DNA of 64,000 nt, from positions 43,486 through 107,485 of the forward strand of contig NZ_JACVZC010000008.1 of NCBI RefSeq assembly GCF_016658545.1, in the 5' to 3' direction. Below the pieces are notes generated by a model. That model was not told the DNA's origin, did not search any database, and saw nothing but the letters and a program-made list of their open reading frames with translations. How positions within the stretch are numbered: position 1 is the stretch's first letter; the number at the start of each line of letters is the position of its first letter. The position numbers and the translations under genes were made by a program. Of this stretch, positions 7,814-17,078 are shown one piece after another. This DNA comes from Pseudomonas sp. S37 (GTDB taxonomy: Bacteria; Pseudomonadota; Gammaproteobacteria; Pseudomonadales; Pseudomonadaceae).

Positions 7814-10772
7814 CCTGACCCAGATGATCCTGATCAGCGCCGGGTACCTCATGGTGCTGTTCGGCGTGGCCTGGATCAGTGAGCGTGGGTTGATCCCGCG
7901 CGCCATCATTCGCCACCCGCTCACCTACACCCTGTCGCTGGGCGTGTACGCCAGTGCCTGGGCCTTCTATGGCTCGGTGGGCCTGGCCTACCAGTACGGC
8001 TACGGCTTCCTCGCCTGTTACCTGGGGGTGTCCGGCGCGTTTCTGCTGGCACCGGTGCTGCTGTACCCGATCCTCAAGATCACCCGCACCTACCAGCTTT
8101 CATCGCTGGCCGACCTGCTGGCGTTCCGCTTCCGCAGTACCTGGGCCGGGGCGTTGACCACCATGATCATGCTGATCGGCGTGTTGCCGTTGCTGGCCCT
8201 GCAGATCCAGGCGGTAGCCGACTCGATCAGCATCCTCACCGGTGAGCCGGTCAAGGCGCGGGTGGCCTTTGCCTTCTGTGTGCTGATCATCCTGTTCACC
8301 ATCTTTTTCGGCTCGCGGCACATTGCCACGCGCGAAAAGCACGAAGGGCTGGTATTCGCCATTGCCTTCGAGTCTGTGATCAAGTTGCTGGCGCTGGGCG
8401 GCATCGGGTTGTACGCCTTGTACGGCGTGTTCGGCGGCCCGCACGGGCTGGAAGTCTGGCTGCTGCAGAACCAGACCGCCCTGGCGGCCCTGCACACCCC
8501 CCTGCAGGAAGGCCCATGGCGCACCCTGTTGCTGGTGTTCTTCGCCTCGGCCATCGTCATGCCGCACATGTACCACATGGCCTTTACCGAAAACCTCAAC
8601 CCGCGCTCGTTGGTCAGCGCCAGCTGGGGCCTGCCGCTGTTCCTGCTGCTGATGAGCCTGGCGGTGCCACTGGTGCTATGGGCCGGTCTGCGCCTGGGCG
8701 CCAGCACCAACCCCGAGTACTTCACCCTGGGGCTGGGGATCGCCGCCAACAATCAGGCGCTGACACTGCTGGCCTACGTGGGCGGGCTTGCGTCTGCCAG
8801 CGGGCTGATCATCGTCACGACCCTGGCCTTGTCAGGCATGGCCCTCAACCACCTGGTACTGCCGCTGTACCAGCCACCGGCCGAGGGCAACATCTACCGC
8901 TGGCTGAAATGGACCCGCCGGGCGCTGATCGTCGCCATCATCACTGCCGGCTTCATGTTCTACCTGACCCAGAACAACCACCAGAGCCTGGCCAACCTGG
9001 GCATCGTGGCCTTCGTTGCCACCTTGCAGTTCCTGCCCGGCGTGCTGTCGGTGCTGTACTGGCCGACCGCCAACCGCCGCGGCTTCATCGCCGGGCTGCT
9101 GGCCGGCACCCTGGTGTGGATGGTGACCATGCTGCTGCCGCTGCTGGGCAACCTGCAGGGCTTCTACATCCCGTTGCTGGACATGATCTATGTGCTGGAC
9201 GATACCAGCTGGCACATGGCGGCCATCGCTTCACTGGCAGCCAACGTGCTGCTGTTCACCCTGATCTCGCTGTTCACCAACGCCAGCACCGAAGAGGTCA
9301 GCGCCGCTGAAGCTTGCGCGGTGGACAACGTGCGCCGGCCACAGCGCCGCGAGCTGCACGCCGCCTCGCCGCAGGAATTCGCCACCCAGCTGGCCAAGCC
9401 ATTGGGCGCCAAGGCCGCGCAAAAGGAAGTGGAGCAAGCCCTTCGCGACCTGTACCTGCCGTTCGACGAGCGCCGCCCTTATGCCCTGCGCCGCCTGCGT
9501 GACCGCATCGAGGCCAACCTGTCGGGCCTGATGGGACCAAGCGTGGCCCAGGACATGGTCGAAACCTTCCTGCCGTACAAGTCCGGTAACGAAAACTACG
9601 TGACCGAGGACATCCACTTCATCGAAAGCCGCCTGGAAGACTACCACTCGCGCCTGACCGGCCTGGCTGCCGAGCTCGATGCCCTGCGCCGTTACCACCG
9701 CCAGACCCTGCAAGAGCTGCCCATGGGCGTCTGCTCGCTGGCCAAGGACCAGGAAATCCTGATGTGGAACAAGGCCATGGAAGAGCTTACCGGTATTGCC
9801 GCCAAGCACGTGGTCGGCTCACGCCTGGTGACCATCGGCGAACCCTGGCGCGGGCTGCTGCAAGGCTTCATCAACGTACCCGACGAGCACTTGCACAAGC
9901 AGCGCCTGGCACTGGACGGCCAGCCACGCTGGTTGAACCTGCACAAAGCGGCCATCGACGAACCGCTGGCCCCCGGTAACAGTGGCCTGGTGCTGCTGGT
10001 CGAGGACCTGACCGAAACCCAGGCCCTGGAAGACAAGCTGGTGCATTCCGAGCGGCTGGCCAGCATTGGCCGCCTGGCTGCGGGCGTGGCCCACGAGATC
10101 GGCAACCCGATCACCGGCATCGCCTGCCTGGCGCAGAACCTGCGCGAGGAACGCGAAGGCGATGGCGAAATCATCGAGCTGTCCAGCCAGATCCTCGACC
10201 AGACCAAGCGGGTGTCGCGCATCGTCCAGTCGCTGATGAGCTTTGCCCATGCCGGTGGCAGCCACCAGAACAGCGAAGAGCCGGTGTGCCTGGCCGAAGT
10301 GGCGCAGGACGCCATCGGTCTGCTGGCGTTGAACCGGCGCAATTTCGAAGTACAGTTCTTCAACCTCTGCGACCCGGACCACTGGGCCGAGGGGGACCCG
10401 CAGCGCCTGGCCCAGGTGCTGATCAACCTGCTCTCCAACGCCCGCGACGCCTCACCGCCCGGCAGTGCCGTGCGCGTGCGCAGCGAAGCCAGCGACCACA
10501 CCGTCGACCTGATCGTCGAGGACGAGGGCAGCGGGATCCCGAAGAACATTCAGGACCGCTTGTTCGAACCGTTCTTCACCACCAAGGACCCGGGCGAAGG
10601 AACCGGACTGGGGCTCGCTCTGGTCTATTCCATCGTGGAAGAGCATTATGGGCAAATCACCATCGACAGCCCGGCCGACATCGAACGGCAACGTGGCACC
10701 CGGATCCGCGTGACCCTGCCCCGGCATGTCGTAGCGACGTCCCCTGAAATTCGAGACCGTCGAGAGAATTGA
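7797..10772 (+). CDS. cbrA: Sensor histidine kinase CbrA
   Basis: 991 aa hybrid of an SLC5-type transporter domain and a kinase. The first about 500 residues carry around a dozen membrane segments in a sodium-solute-symporter fold. A STAC-like linker and a PAS region ([20 protein letters not shown]) follow. The HisKA domain has the phospho-accepting H766 in GVAHEIGNP, and the HATPase has N-box [17 protein letters not shown] and [11 protein letters not shown]. CbrA phosphorylates CbrB to control the carbon/nitrogen balance. An alternative start at 7803 is two codons later. The first codons overlap cbrX, and cbrB begins four bases after the stop. Confidence 0.97.
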   Translation: MPMSFSLTQMILISAGYLMVLFGVAWISERGLIPRAIIRHPLTYTLSLGVYASAWAFYGSVGLAYQYGYGFLACYLGVSGAFLLAPVLLYPILKITRTYQLSSLADLLAFRFRSTWAGALTTMIMLIGVLPLLALQIQAVADSISILTGEPVKARVAFAFCVLIILFTIFFGSRHIATREKHEGLVFAIAFESVIKLLALGGIGLYALYGVFGGPHGLEVWLLQNQTALAALHTPLQEGPWRTLLLVFFASAIVMPHMYHMAFTENLNPRSLVSASWGLPLFLLLMSLAVPLVLWAGLRLGASTNPEYFTLGLGIAANNQALTLLAYVGGLASASGLIIVTTLALSGMALNHLVLPLYQPPAEGNIYRWLKWTRRALIVAIITAGFMFYLTQNNHQSLANLGIVAFVATLQFLPGVLSVLYWPTANRRGFIAGLLAGTLVWMVTMLLPLLGNLQGFYIPLLDMIYVLDDTSWHMAAIASLAANVLLFTLISLFTNASTEEVSAAEACAVDNVRRPQRRELHAASPQEFATQLAKPLGAKAAQKEVEQALRDLYLPFDERRPYALRRLRDRIEANLSGLMGPSVAQDMVETFLPYKSGNENYVTEDIHFIESRLEDYHSRLTGLAAELDALRRYHRQTLQELPMGVCSLAKDQEILMWNKAMEELTGIAAKHVVGSRLVTIGEPWRGLLQGFINVPDEHLHKQRLALDGQPRWLNLHKAAIDEPLAPGNSGLVLLVEDLTETQALEDKLVHSERLASIGRLAAGVAHEIGNPITGIACLAQNLREEREGDGEIIELSSQILDQTKRVSRIVQSLMSFAHAGGSHQNSEEPVCLAEVAQDAIGLLALNRRNFEVQFFNLCDPDHWAEGDPQRLAQVLINLLSNARDASPPGSAVRVRSEASDHTVDLIVEDEGSGIPKNIQDRLFEPFFTTKDPGEGTGLGLALVYSIVEEHYGQITIDSPADIERQRGTRIRVTLPRHVVATSPEIRDRREN

Positions 10773-10776
10773 ATCA

Positions 10777-12222
10777 ATGCCGCACATTCTGATCGTCGAA
10801 GACGAAACCATCATCCGCTCGGCCTTGCGTCGTTTGCTTGAGCGGAACCAGTACCAGGTCAGCGAAGCCGGCTCGGTGCAGGAAGCCCAGGAACGCTTCA
10901 GCATTGCCACCTTCGACCTGATTGTCAGTGACTTGCGCCTGCCAGGCGCGCCCGGCACCGAACTGATCAAGCTTGGCCAAGGCACCCCGGTGCTGATCAT
11001 GACCAGCTACGCCAGCCTGCGCTCGGCGGTGGACTCGATGAAAATGGGCGCGGTGGACTACATCGCCAAGCCCTTCGACCACGACGAAATGCTGCAGGCG
11101 GTGGCGCGTATCCTGCGCGACCGGCAGAACGCCCCCGCCGCTGCCCCGGCTGCCGAGCCACGCGCCAGCAACGGCAAGGCCGCCCCGGCCGCCGACAAAG
11201 CCGGCGCGGCAGCGGCCAACGGCGAAATCGGCATCATCGGCTCGTGCCCGCCCATGCAGGACATGTACAGCAAGATCCGCAAGGTCGCGCCGACCGACTC
11301 CAATGTGCTGATCCAGGGCGAATCCGGTACCGGTAAAGAGCTGGTGGCCCGCGCCCTGCACAACCTGTCACGGCGGGCCAAGGCGCCGATGATTTCGGTG
11401 AACTGTGCAGCCATCCCCGAGACACTGATCGAATCCGAACTGTTCGGCCACGAAAAAGGGGCCTTCACCGGCGCCAGCGCTGGCCGTGCCGGCCTGGTGG
11501 AAGCCGCCGACGGCGGTACGCTGTTCCTCGATGAAATCGGTGAACTGCCACTGGAAGCCCAGGCCCGCTTGCTGCGCGTGCTGCAGGAAGGTGAGATTCG
11601 CCGGGTGGGTTCGGTGCAGTCGCAAAAGGTCGATGTGCGCCTGATCGCGGCTACCCACCGCGACCTGAAGAACCTGGCCAAGGCCGGCCAGTTCCGTGAA
11701 GACTTGTATTACCGCCTGCACGTGATTGCCCTGAAATTACCGGCCCTGCGCGAGCGTGGCAGCGACGTCAACGAGATCGCCAGCGCCTTCCTGGCCCGTC
11801 AGAGCGCACGCATCGGCCGTGACGACCTGCACTTCTCGGCAGAAGCCGAGCAGGCCATTCGTCACTACAGCTGGCCGGGCAACGTGCGTGAGCTGGAAAA
11901 CGCCGTGGAGCGTGCGGTGATCCTTAGTGAGAGTGCGGAAATTTCTGCCGACCTGCTGGGTATCGACATCGAGCTGAGCGACCTGGAAGAAGACGACATC
12001 CTCGACAACGCGCTGGTGGTGGCGAGTGCGGCCAGTGCCAGCCACGAGCCGACCGAGGACCTGTCACTGGAGGATTATTTCCAGCACTTCGTGCTTGAGC
12101 ACCAGGACCATATGACCGAGACCGAACTGGCACGCAAGCTCGGCGTCAGCCGCAAGTGCCTGTGGGAACGCCGCCAGCGGCTGGGCATTCCGCGGCGCAA
12201 GAGTAACGCTACCAGCGAGTAA
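10777..12222 (+). CDS. cbrB: NtrC-type response regulator CbrB
   Basis: 481 aa sigma-54-dependent activator. The receiver domain has acceptor D52 ([10 protein letters not shown]). An Ala/Pro-rich linker around residues 118-148 leads to the AAA+ domain with Walker A GESGTGKE, the sigma-54-contacting GAFTGA loop, Walker [15 protein letters not shown] and the arginine-finger region. A Fis-type HTH closes the protein ([25 protein letters not shown]). Phosphorylated CbrB activates crcZ just downstream, whose leader contains a matching dyad and a -24/-12 promoter. It forms an operon with cbrA (4-bp gap). Confidence 0.97.
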   Translation: MPHILIVEDETIIRSALRRLLERNQYQVSEAGSVQEAQERFSIATFDLIVSDLRLPGAPGTELIKLGQGTPVLIMTSYASLRSAVDSMKMGAVDYIAKPFDHDEMLQAVARILRDRQNAPAAAPAAEPRASNGKAAPAADKAGAAAANGEIGIIGSCPPMQDMYSKIRKVAPTDSNVLIQGESGTGKELVARALHNLSRRAKAPMISVNCAAIPETLIESELFGHEKGAFTGASAGRAGLVEAADGGTLFLDEIGELPLEAQARLLRVLQEGEIRRVGSVQSQKVDVRLIAATHRDLKNLAKAGQFREDLYYRLHVIALKLPALRERGSDVNEIASAFLARQSARIGRDDLHFSAEAEQAIRHYSWPGNVRELENAVERAVILSESAEISADLLGIDIELSDLEEDDILDNALVVASAASASHEPTEDLSLEDYFQHFVLEHQDHMTETELARKLGVSRKCLWERRQRLGIPRRKSNATSE

Positions 12223-12275
12223 CCGACCTGCCTGGGCAGGAGGTTCCTCCTGCCCCCTTCTCTACCAGCACCACC

Positions 12276-12369
12276 GGCCTCTTCGCGGGTAAACCCGCTC
12301 CCACAGAACCTACGCAAGGCTTGTGGCTGTAAAATACCTGTGGGAGCGGGTTCACCCGCGAAGAGGCCA
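12276..12369. repeat. REP pair, type A
   Basis: Inverted copies of GGCCTCTTCGCGGGTAAACC and its continuation CGCTCCCACAG flank a 31-bp centre. They lie directly after cbrB and before the crcZ control region. The pair could terminate or stabilise the cbrAB transcript and insulate crcZ. Confidence 0.88.
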
Positions 12370-12413
12370 GCACAGACGCCCCCCCGGTAACACCTCGCTC
12401 CCCCACAAAAATC

Positions 12414-12439
12414 TGTTACCCACCCTTCCCGCCGTAACA
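12414..12439. promoter_or_regulatory. CbrB-binding dyad upstream of crcZ
   Basis: TGTTAC at 12414-12419 and GTAACA at 12434-12439 form an inverted repeat with a 14-bp spacer. This is the dyad form reported for CbrB binding sites in Pseudomonas and Azotobacter. Extra half sites flank it (GGTAACA near 12387 and CGGTAAC near 12455). It sits about 100 bp before the sigma-54 promoter, a typical enhancer distance. Confidence 0.8.
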
Positions 12440-12536
12440 GTTCCCGAGGCGTACGGTAACGAAATCCCGACATTTTCGACCTGCCGAAAACCGCCAAATC
12501 CTCTCAACCCCTTGATTTTACTGGGTTTCGAAAAGT

Positions 12537-12552
12537 TGGCACGGCACCTGCT
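12537..12552 (+). promoter_or_regulatory. Sigma-54 promoter of crcZ
   Basis: TGGCACGGCACCTGCT matches the -24/-12 consensus TGGCACG-N4-TTGCW with one change; the GG and GC elements are at 12538-12539 and 12550-12551. A start near 12562 is expected, just before the first A-rich cluster of CrcZ. Confidence 0.85.
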
Positions 12553-12561
12553 ATATGCTTA

Positions 12562-12935
12562 GTACAAAAACAATAACAAGCACTGAAATCTAAAATAAGA
12601 ACAAGACGAAACGGCTCACGCACAATAAAAACAAGACGGCGGAGGCGCAGCTAACTGATTCTTTTGGAGAGGATGCGTGTTTGGGGCTTGCCCCACGACC
12701 AGGCAGAGAACAACAAAAACTGCACTAAAAAGCAGCGCCTGAACTGGTTGGATCGACAGATCAACGTGACATCAGCGGCCAAAGCAATCCGTTTGCTCTT
12801 TACCCCCGGTTTGGGGGTCGTCCACAAGTTTCGAGATTTGTGGGCAGGGCACTCAACAAAAACAAAAAGCCCAGCAAAAAAATAATAAGAGCACGCAACG
12901 ACACTTCTTGGGGAGCTTAGGCTCCCCTTGTCGTT
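12562..12935 (+). ncRNA. crcZ: Regulatory RNA CrcZ (Hfq/Crc titrator)
   Basis: About 370 nt from the predicted sigma-54 start to the terminator. Six A-rich clusters of the AAnAAnAA type recognised by Hfq with Crc are visible, at about 12564-12580, 12591-12605, 12622-12635, 12709-12719, 12854-12868 and 12875-12889. CrcZ sequesters Hfq/Crc and relieves catabolite repression when CbrAB is active. Its position between cbrB and pcnB is the classical one. Two small hairpins, near 12684-12695 (GGGGCTTGCCCC) and 12803-12818 (CCCCCGGTTTGGGGG), lie between the clusters. A 73-codon frame inside it is considered under rejected items. Confidence 0.93.
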
Positions 12936-12940
12936 TCTGT
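12910..12940 (+). terminator. CrcZ terminator
   Basis: GGGGAGC-TTAG-GCTCCCC at 12910-12927 is followed by TTGTCGTTTCTGTC. The stem is strong and the tail moderately U-rich. Confidence 0.85.
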
Positions 12941-13060
12941 CATTCCTGCAGGCATCCTGCTACCCGCCTACACCATTCCCTGAGTAAATGCTAGAATCCC
13001 CGCCCATCATGCGGCCATTCTCCTATTCTTGGCCGAACATTCCTTCAAACAGTGCATCCC

Positions 13061-14449
13061 ATGCTGAAGAAGCTGTTCCAGTCGTTCCGCCCGCCCGTAC
13101 CGGGCCAGCACCACAGGCGCACCACGCCTGAGGTGATCAACAAGAGCCAGCACTCGCTGCAGCGCCACCAGTTCAGCCGCCATGCGGTGAACATCGTCGA
13201 GCGCCTGCAAAGTGCGGGTTACCAGGCCTACCTGGTCGGTGGCTGCGTCCGCGACCTGATGCTGGGCATCACGCCAAAAGACTTCGACGTGGCCACCAGT
13301 GCCACGCCCGAACAGGTCCGTGCCGAGTTCCGTAACGCGCGCATCATTGGCCGCCGCTTCAAGCTGGTCCACGTGCATTTCGGCCGTGACATCATCGAAG
13401 TCGCCACATTCCGCGCGCCGCACTCGGAAGACGACCAGGGTGACAGCCACCGTTCGTCGCATAACGCCAGTGGGCGCATCCTGCGTGACAACGTGTACGG
13501 CACCCTGGAAGAGGACGCGCAACGCCGCGACTTCACCATCAACGCCCTGTACTACGACCCGGTGAGCGAGCGCATCCTCGATTACGCCAACGGCGTACAT
13601 GACGTGCGCAACCGCCTGCTGCGGCTGATCGGCGACCCGACCCACCGTTACCAGGAAGACCCGGTGCGCATGCTGCGCGCGGTGCGTTTCGCCGCCAAGC
13701 TGGACTTCGGCATCGAGAAGCACACCTTCAAGCCGATCCGCGAACTGGCCCCGTTGCTGCGCGAAATCCCGCCTGCACGCCTGTTCGAAGAGTGCCTGAA
13801 GCTGTTCCTTTCCGGCCAAGGTGCCATCGCCTTCGAAATGCTGGTCGACCTGGAACTGTTCGAGCCATTGTTCCCGGCCAGTGCGCACGCCCTGGAAGAG
13901 CGCCCGACGTACACCCACACGCTGATCAGCCAGGCACTGAACAACACCGACCTGCGCGTGAAGCAGGGCAAACCGGTGACGCCAGCCTTCCTGTTCGCTG
14001 CACTGCTGTGGCCTGCCCTGCCGTCCCGTGTACTGCACCTGCAGAACCAGGGTGTGCCGCCAATTCCGGCCATGAACGGCGCAGCCCACGACCTGATCGC
14101 CGAGCAGTGCGCGCGCATTGCCATCCCCAAGCGCTTTACCCTGCCGATCCGCGAGATCTGGGACATGCAGGAACGCCTGCCACGCCGCAGCGGCAAGCGT
14201 GCCGACCTGCTGCTGGACAACCCGCGTTTCCGTGCCGGTTACGACTTCCTGCTGCTGCGTGAAAGCGCCGGCGAGGAAACCGACGACCTCGGCCAGTGGT
14301 GGACCGACTACCAGGATGCCAACGACAGCGAGCGCCGCGAGATGATCCGCGAGCTGGGCAGCCGTGATGAAGGCACCGGCGCCGGCCCGCGCAAACGCAA
14401 GCGCAGCGGTAGCAAGCGCAAGCGTGGTGGCGACGAGGCATTCGAGTGA
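13061..14449 (+). CDS. pcnB: Poly(A) polymerase I
   Basis: 462 aa from the ATG at 13061; a GTG at 13052 would add three residues. Class II nucleotidyltransferase fold: YLVGGCVRDLMLG (flexible loop and GG motif), DFDVAT with the catalytic aspartates, RRDFTINALYYDP, and the RNA-binding neck motif DPVRMLRAVRFAAKL. The C terminus is highly basic (GPRKRKRSGSKRKRGG), as in poly(A) polymerases, and separates it from tRNA CCA-adding enzymes. It adds 3' poly(A) tails that promote RNA decay, working with PNPase, also encoded in this window. Its stop overlaps the folK start by four bases. A TAGAAT element at 12992-12997 may be the -10 box. Confidence 0.95.
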   Translation: MLKKLFQSFRPPVPGQHHRRTTPEVINKSQHSLQRHQFSRHAVNIVERLQSAGYQAYLVGGCVRDLMLGITPKDFDVATSATPEQVRAEFRNARIIGRRFKLVHVHFGRDIIEVATFRAPHSEDDQGDSHRSSHNASGRILRDNVYGTLEEDAQRRDFTINALYYDPVSERILDYANGVHDVRNRLLRLIGDPTHRYQEDPVRMLRAVRFAAKLDFGIEKHTFKPIRELAPLLREIPPARLFEECLKLFLSGQGAIAFEMLVDLELFEPLFPASAHALEERPTYTHTLISQALNNTDLRVKQGKPVTPAFLFAALLWPALPSRVLHLQNQGVPPIPAMNGAAHDLIAEQCARIAIPKRFTLPIREIWDMQERLPRRSGKRADLLLDNPRFRAGYDFLLLRESAGEETDDLGQWWTDYQDANDSERREMIRELGSRDEGTGAGPRKRKRSGSKRKRGGDEAFE

Positions 14450-14925
14450 CCACCCGCGCCTACGTTGGCCTGGGCAGCAACCTGGATGCACCTGCCGAGC
14501 AGCTGCGCAGCGCCTTGCAGGCGCTGGACCAGCTCGAAGCCACACGCCTGGTAGCGGCCTCGGCCCTGTACACCAGCGATTCGCTGCTGCCCGGCCAGCC
14601 ACGCTACACCAACGCCGTCGCCGCGCTGGATACCACCCTGGCACCACTGGCCCTGCTCGACGCGCTGCAGGCCATCGAGAACGGCCAGGGCCGGGTACGC
14701 AAGGAGCGCTGGGGCCCGCGCACACTGGACCTGGACATTCTGCTGTTCGGCGACCAGGTACTCGACGAGCCCCGCCTGAAAGTGCCGCATTACCACATGC
14801 ACGCCCGCCCGTTCGTGCTGTACCCACTGGCCGAACTGGTACCTGGCGATTTCCGCCTGGCCGATGGCCGCACCCTGGCGCAACTGCTCGACGACTGCCC
14901 GTTCGTCGGCCTGGAACGCCTGTAA
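14446..14925 (+). CDS. folK: 6-hydroxymethyl-dihydropterin pyrophosphokinase
   Basis: 159 aa, the normal length for HPPK. It transfers pyrophosphate from ATP to 6-hydroxymethyl-7,8-dihydropterin in folate synthesis, one step before FolP, which is also in this window at 38.1-39.0 kb. Visible markers are YVGLGSNL at the N terminus, ALYTSDSLLPGQPRYTNAV and the HPPK signature RWGPRTLDLDILL. The start is a GTG whose last bases overlap the pcnB stop (GTGA), so translation is coupled to pcnB. Confidence 0.95.
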   Translation: MTTRAYVGLGSNLDAPAEQLRSALQALDQLEATRLVAASALYTSDSLLPGQPRYTNAVAALDTTLAPLALLDALQAIENGQGRVRKERWGPRTLDLDILLFGDQVLDEPRLKVPHYHMHARPFVLYPLAELVPGDFRLADGRTLAQLLDDCPFVGLERL

Positions 14926-14956
14926 ACCGGGCGTTCCAGCCTGCCGTACCGCTACG

Positions 14957-15000
14957 GTAACGCCAGTAACACCCTGATCGTAACAATGCGGTAACAGGGT
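14957..15000. repeat. Cluster of four GTAAC direct repeats upstream of panB
   Basis: GTAAC occurs at 14957, 14966, 14980 and 14991, the last three as GTAACA, and ACCCTG...CAGGGT flanks the last two at 14971-14976 and 14995-15000. GTAACA is the half-site used by CbrB at crcZ. No TGTTAC partner half is present. The function is unknown; it may be a regulator site for panBC. Confidence 0.4.
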
Positions 15001-15187
15001 GATTGACTTCCCCCACCTCGCTCACGACTATAGGCGTCCCGTGTGGCACCAAAGTGCCGCATACCCGTATTTAGGCCCGGACGGACCTGTGCCCGAACAT
15101 CACGCGCGATGATGTGCCGCTCCGGAAGATGACTACACGCGTTGAATGCAGTCGTTTTTTACAGCGCCTGAACGAGGAATTTCCTAC

Positions 15188-15988
15188 ATGCCTGAAGTAA
15201 CCCTGACCACCCTCAATGGCCTCAAGGCCAAGGGTGAAAAAATCACCATGCTGACCTGCTACGACGCAACCTTCGCCAAGGTCGCCAGCCAGGCCGGTGT
15301 TGAAGTGTTGCTGATAGGCGACTCACTGGGGATGGTCCTGCAGGGCCACGACAGCACCTTGCCGGTCACCACAGCGGACATGGCCTATCACACCGCCTGC
15401 GTCAAACGCGGCAACGACGGCGCGCTGATCCTTGCCGACCTGCCGTTCATGGCCCACGCTACCCCGGAGCAGGCCTTTGCCAACAGCGCCACGCTGATGC
15501 AGGCCGGCGCCCACATGGTCAAGATCGAAGGCGCCGCCTGGCTGGCCGAAACCATTCGCCTGCTGGCCGAACGTGGCGTGCCAGTGTGTGCGCACATGGG
15601 CCTGACCCCACAAACCGTCAACGTGCTGGGCGGCTACAAAGTGCAAGGCCGCCAGGAAGCCCAGGCCCGCCAGATGCGTGCCGACGCCATTGCCCTGGAG
15701 CAAGCCGGTGCAGCCATGCTGCTGCTTGAATGCGTGCCCAGCGAACTGGCGGCGGAAATCACCAATGCCGTGGGCATCCCGGTAATCGGCATTGGCGCCG
15801 GCAGCGCCACCGATGGCCAGGTACTGGTACTGCACGACATGCTCGGCCTGTCGCTGACTGGCCGGGTACCAAAGTTCGTGAAGAACTTCATGCAAGGCCA
15901 GCCGGATATCCACAGCGCCCTCGTCGCGTACGTCGAGGCGGTCAAGCAAGTCAGCTTCCCAGGCAGCGAACACGGGTTCAGTGCATGA
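15188..15988 (+). CDS. panB: 3-methyl-2-oxobutanoate hydroxymethyltransferase
   Basis: 266 aa from the ATG at 15188, which has AGGAA ten bases upstream; an earlier in-frame ATG at 15146 lacks conserved residues. The enzyme makes ketopantoate from 2-oxoisovalerate and methylene-tetrahydrofolate, the first committed step to pantothenate and CoA. Family blocks visible are [37 protein letters not shown] (magnesium and substrate site), [15 protein letters not shown] and GIGAG. The stop overlaps the panC start (ATGA). Confidence 0.96.
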   Translation: MPEVTLTTLNGLKAKGEKITMLTCYDATFAKVASQAGVEVLLIGDSLGMVLQGHDSTLPVTTADMAYHTACVKRGNDGALILADLPFMAHATPEQAFANSATLMQAGAHMVKIEGAAWLAETIRLLAERGVPVCAHMGLTPQTVNVLGGYKVQGRQEAQARQMRADAIALEQAGAAMLLLECVPSELAAEITNAVGIPVIGIGAGSATDGQVLVLHDMLGLSLTGRVPKFVKNFMQGQPDIHSALVAYVEAVKQVSFPGSEHGFSA

Positions 15989-16848
15989 ATACAGTCAAGA
16001 CCGTCCGCGAACTACGTGCGGCAGTAGCCCGCGCCCGCGGCGAAGGCAAGCGCATCGGCTTCGTGCCGACCATGGGCAACCTGCACAGCGGCCACGGGGC
16101 GCTGGTAACCAAGGCCGCGCAGCGCGCCGACTTCGTGGTCGCCAGTATCTTCGTCAACCCGCTGCAGTTCGGCGCCAACGAAGACCTCGACAAGTACCCG
16201 CGCACCCTGGCTGCCGACCAGGAGCGCCTGCTACAGGCCGGCTGTAACCTGCTGTTCGCGCCCACCGTGGACGAGATGTACCCCGACGGCATGAGCGTGC
16301 AAACTCGCGTCAGCGTGCCCCAGCTTTCCGAAGGCCTGTGCGGCGCCAGCCGGCCCGGGCATTTCGAAGGGGTGGCCACGGTGGTCAGCAAGCTGTTCAA
16401 CATGGTCCAGCCTGACCTTGCGGTGTTCGGTGAAAAGGACTTCCAGCAGCTGGCGGTGATCCGCGCCATGGTGCGCGACCTGAACATGCCGGTGCAGATC
16501 ATTGGCGAGCCCACCGTGCGGGCCGAAGATGGCCTGGCGCTGTCGTCGCGCAATGGTTACCTCACACCGGAGCAGCGTAGTGCTGCGCCAGCGCTGTACC
16601 GCACCTTGCAGCAGATTGCGGCGGGCATTGGCCGGGGACAGCGGGATTTTGCTGCGCTGGTTGCCGAAGGGCAGGCGCAGCTGGCTGCCGCGGGTTTCCG
16701 CCCGGATTACCTGGAAGTGCGCCATGCCGTGAGCCTGCGCCCGGCAGCGATCGATGATCGCGACCTGGTGGTGATTGCGGCGGCTTACCTGGGTAACACC
16801 CGGTTGATCGACAACCTTTACCTGCATGTGGAAGACAAGACCGCATAA
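15985..16848 (+). CDS. panC: Pantothenate synthetase
   Basis: 287 aa. It condenses pantoate with beta-alanine using ATP. The start ATG at 15985 overlaps the panB stop by four bases. ATP-binding motif [10 protein letters not shown] (HxGH type) and [17 protein letters not shown] are clear, as is the [10 protein letters not shown] loop. panB and panC form a two-gene operon. In P. aeruginosa PAO1 the next gene is panD, which supplies beta-alanine; here only 230 bp of non-coding sequence separates panC from pgi, so panD is not in this place. Confidence 0.96.
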   Translation: MNTVKTVRELRAAVARARGEGKRIGFVPTMGNLHSGHGALVTKAAQRADFVVASIFVNPLQFGANEDLDKYPRTLAADQERLLQAGCNLLFAPTVDEMYPDGMSVQTRVSVPQLSEGLCGASRPGHFEGVATVVSKLFNMVQPDLAVFGEKDFQQLAVIRAMVRDLNMPVQIIGEPTVRAEDGLALSSRNGYLTPEQRSAAPALYRTLQQIAAGIGRGQRDFAALVAEGQAQLAAAGFRPDYLEVRHAVSLRPAAIDDRDLVVIAAAYLGNTRLIDNLYLHVEDKTA

Positions 16849-16872
16849 AGGCCTGGGGCTGCCTTGCAGCCC

Positions 16873-16956
16873 ATTCGCGGGACAAGCCCGCTCCTACAGA
16901 GATCGCAGTCCCCTGTAGGAGCGGCCTTGCGTCGCGACAGGGGCGCAAAGCGCCCC
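16873..16956. repeat. REP-like elements plus short hairpin after panC
   Basis: A type A half (TTCGCGGGACAAGCCCGCTCCTACAG) is followed by an inverted type B half (CTGTAGGAGCGGCCTTGC) and then GGGGCGC-AAA-GCGCCCC. The last hairpin could act as a transcript end although the T tract is weak. The mixed pairing of two REP subtypes differs from the clean inverted pairs elsewhere. Confidence 0.7.
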
Positions 16957-17002
16957 CTCAAAATCCCCATCCCATACCCATTCCCAGCGCGTGGCCTTTG
17001 CC

Positions 17003-17008
17003 TATAAT
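17003..17008 (+). promoter_or_regulatory. Putative -10 box of pgi
   Basis: A perfect TATAAT lies 71 bp before the pgi ATG. A good -35 at the matching distance is not obvious. The position after the REP cluster suggests an independent pgi promoter. Confidence 0.45.
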
Positions 17009-17078
17009 GATGCCAGCCTGAACCCGGCAACGACTGCCGTGTCCAAGGCCTCACCACGCACCAAGGGAACCCCGCGCA

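Noticed and set aside
12276..12369. REP arrays considered as possible CRISPR
   Set aside because: The repeats occur as inverted pairs at scattered gene ends, with no regular spacers or cas genes.
12664..12885. A 73-codon frame inside CrcZ with GGAGAGG just before an internal ATG
   Set aside because: The spacing to the ATG is too short for a good ribosome site, the frame includes the A-rich Hfq clusters, and CrcZ is a known non-coding RNA. A dual-function RNA is not excluded but not supported.
15004..15032. TTGACT...TATAGG before panB as a promoter
   Set aside because: The spacer is about 20 bp, too long for a normal sigma-70 promoter; other registers give poor -10 boxes.
15730..15984. Upstream extension of the panC frame into panB
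   Set aside because: The extension translates panB in another frame into a non-conserved Arg/Gly-rich peptide; the ATGA overlap marks the real start.
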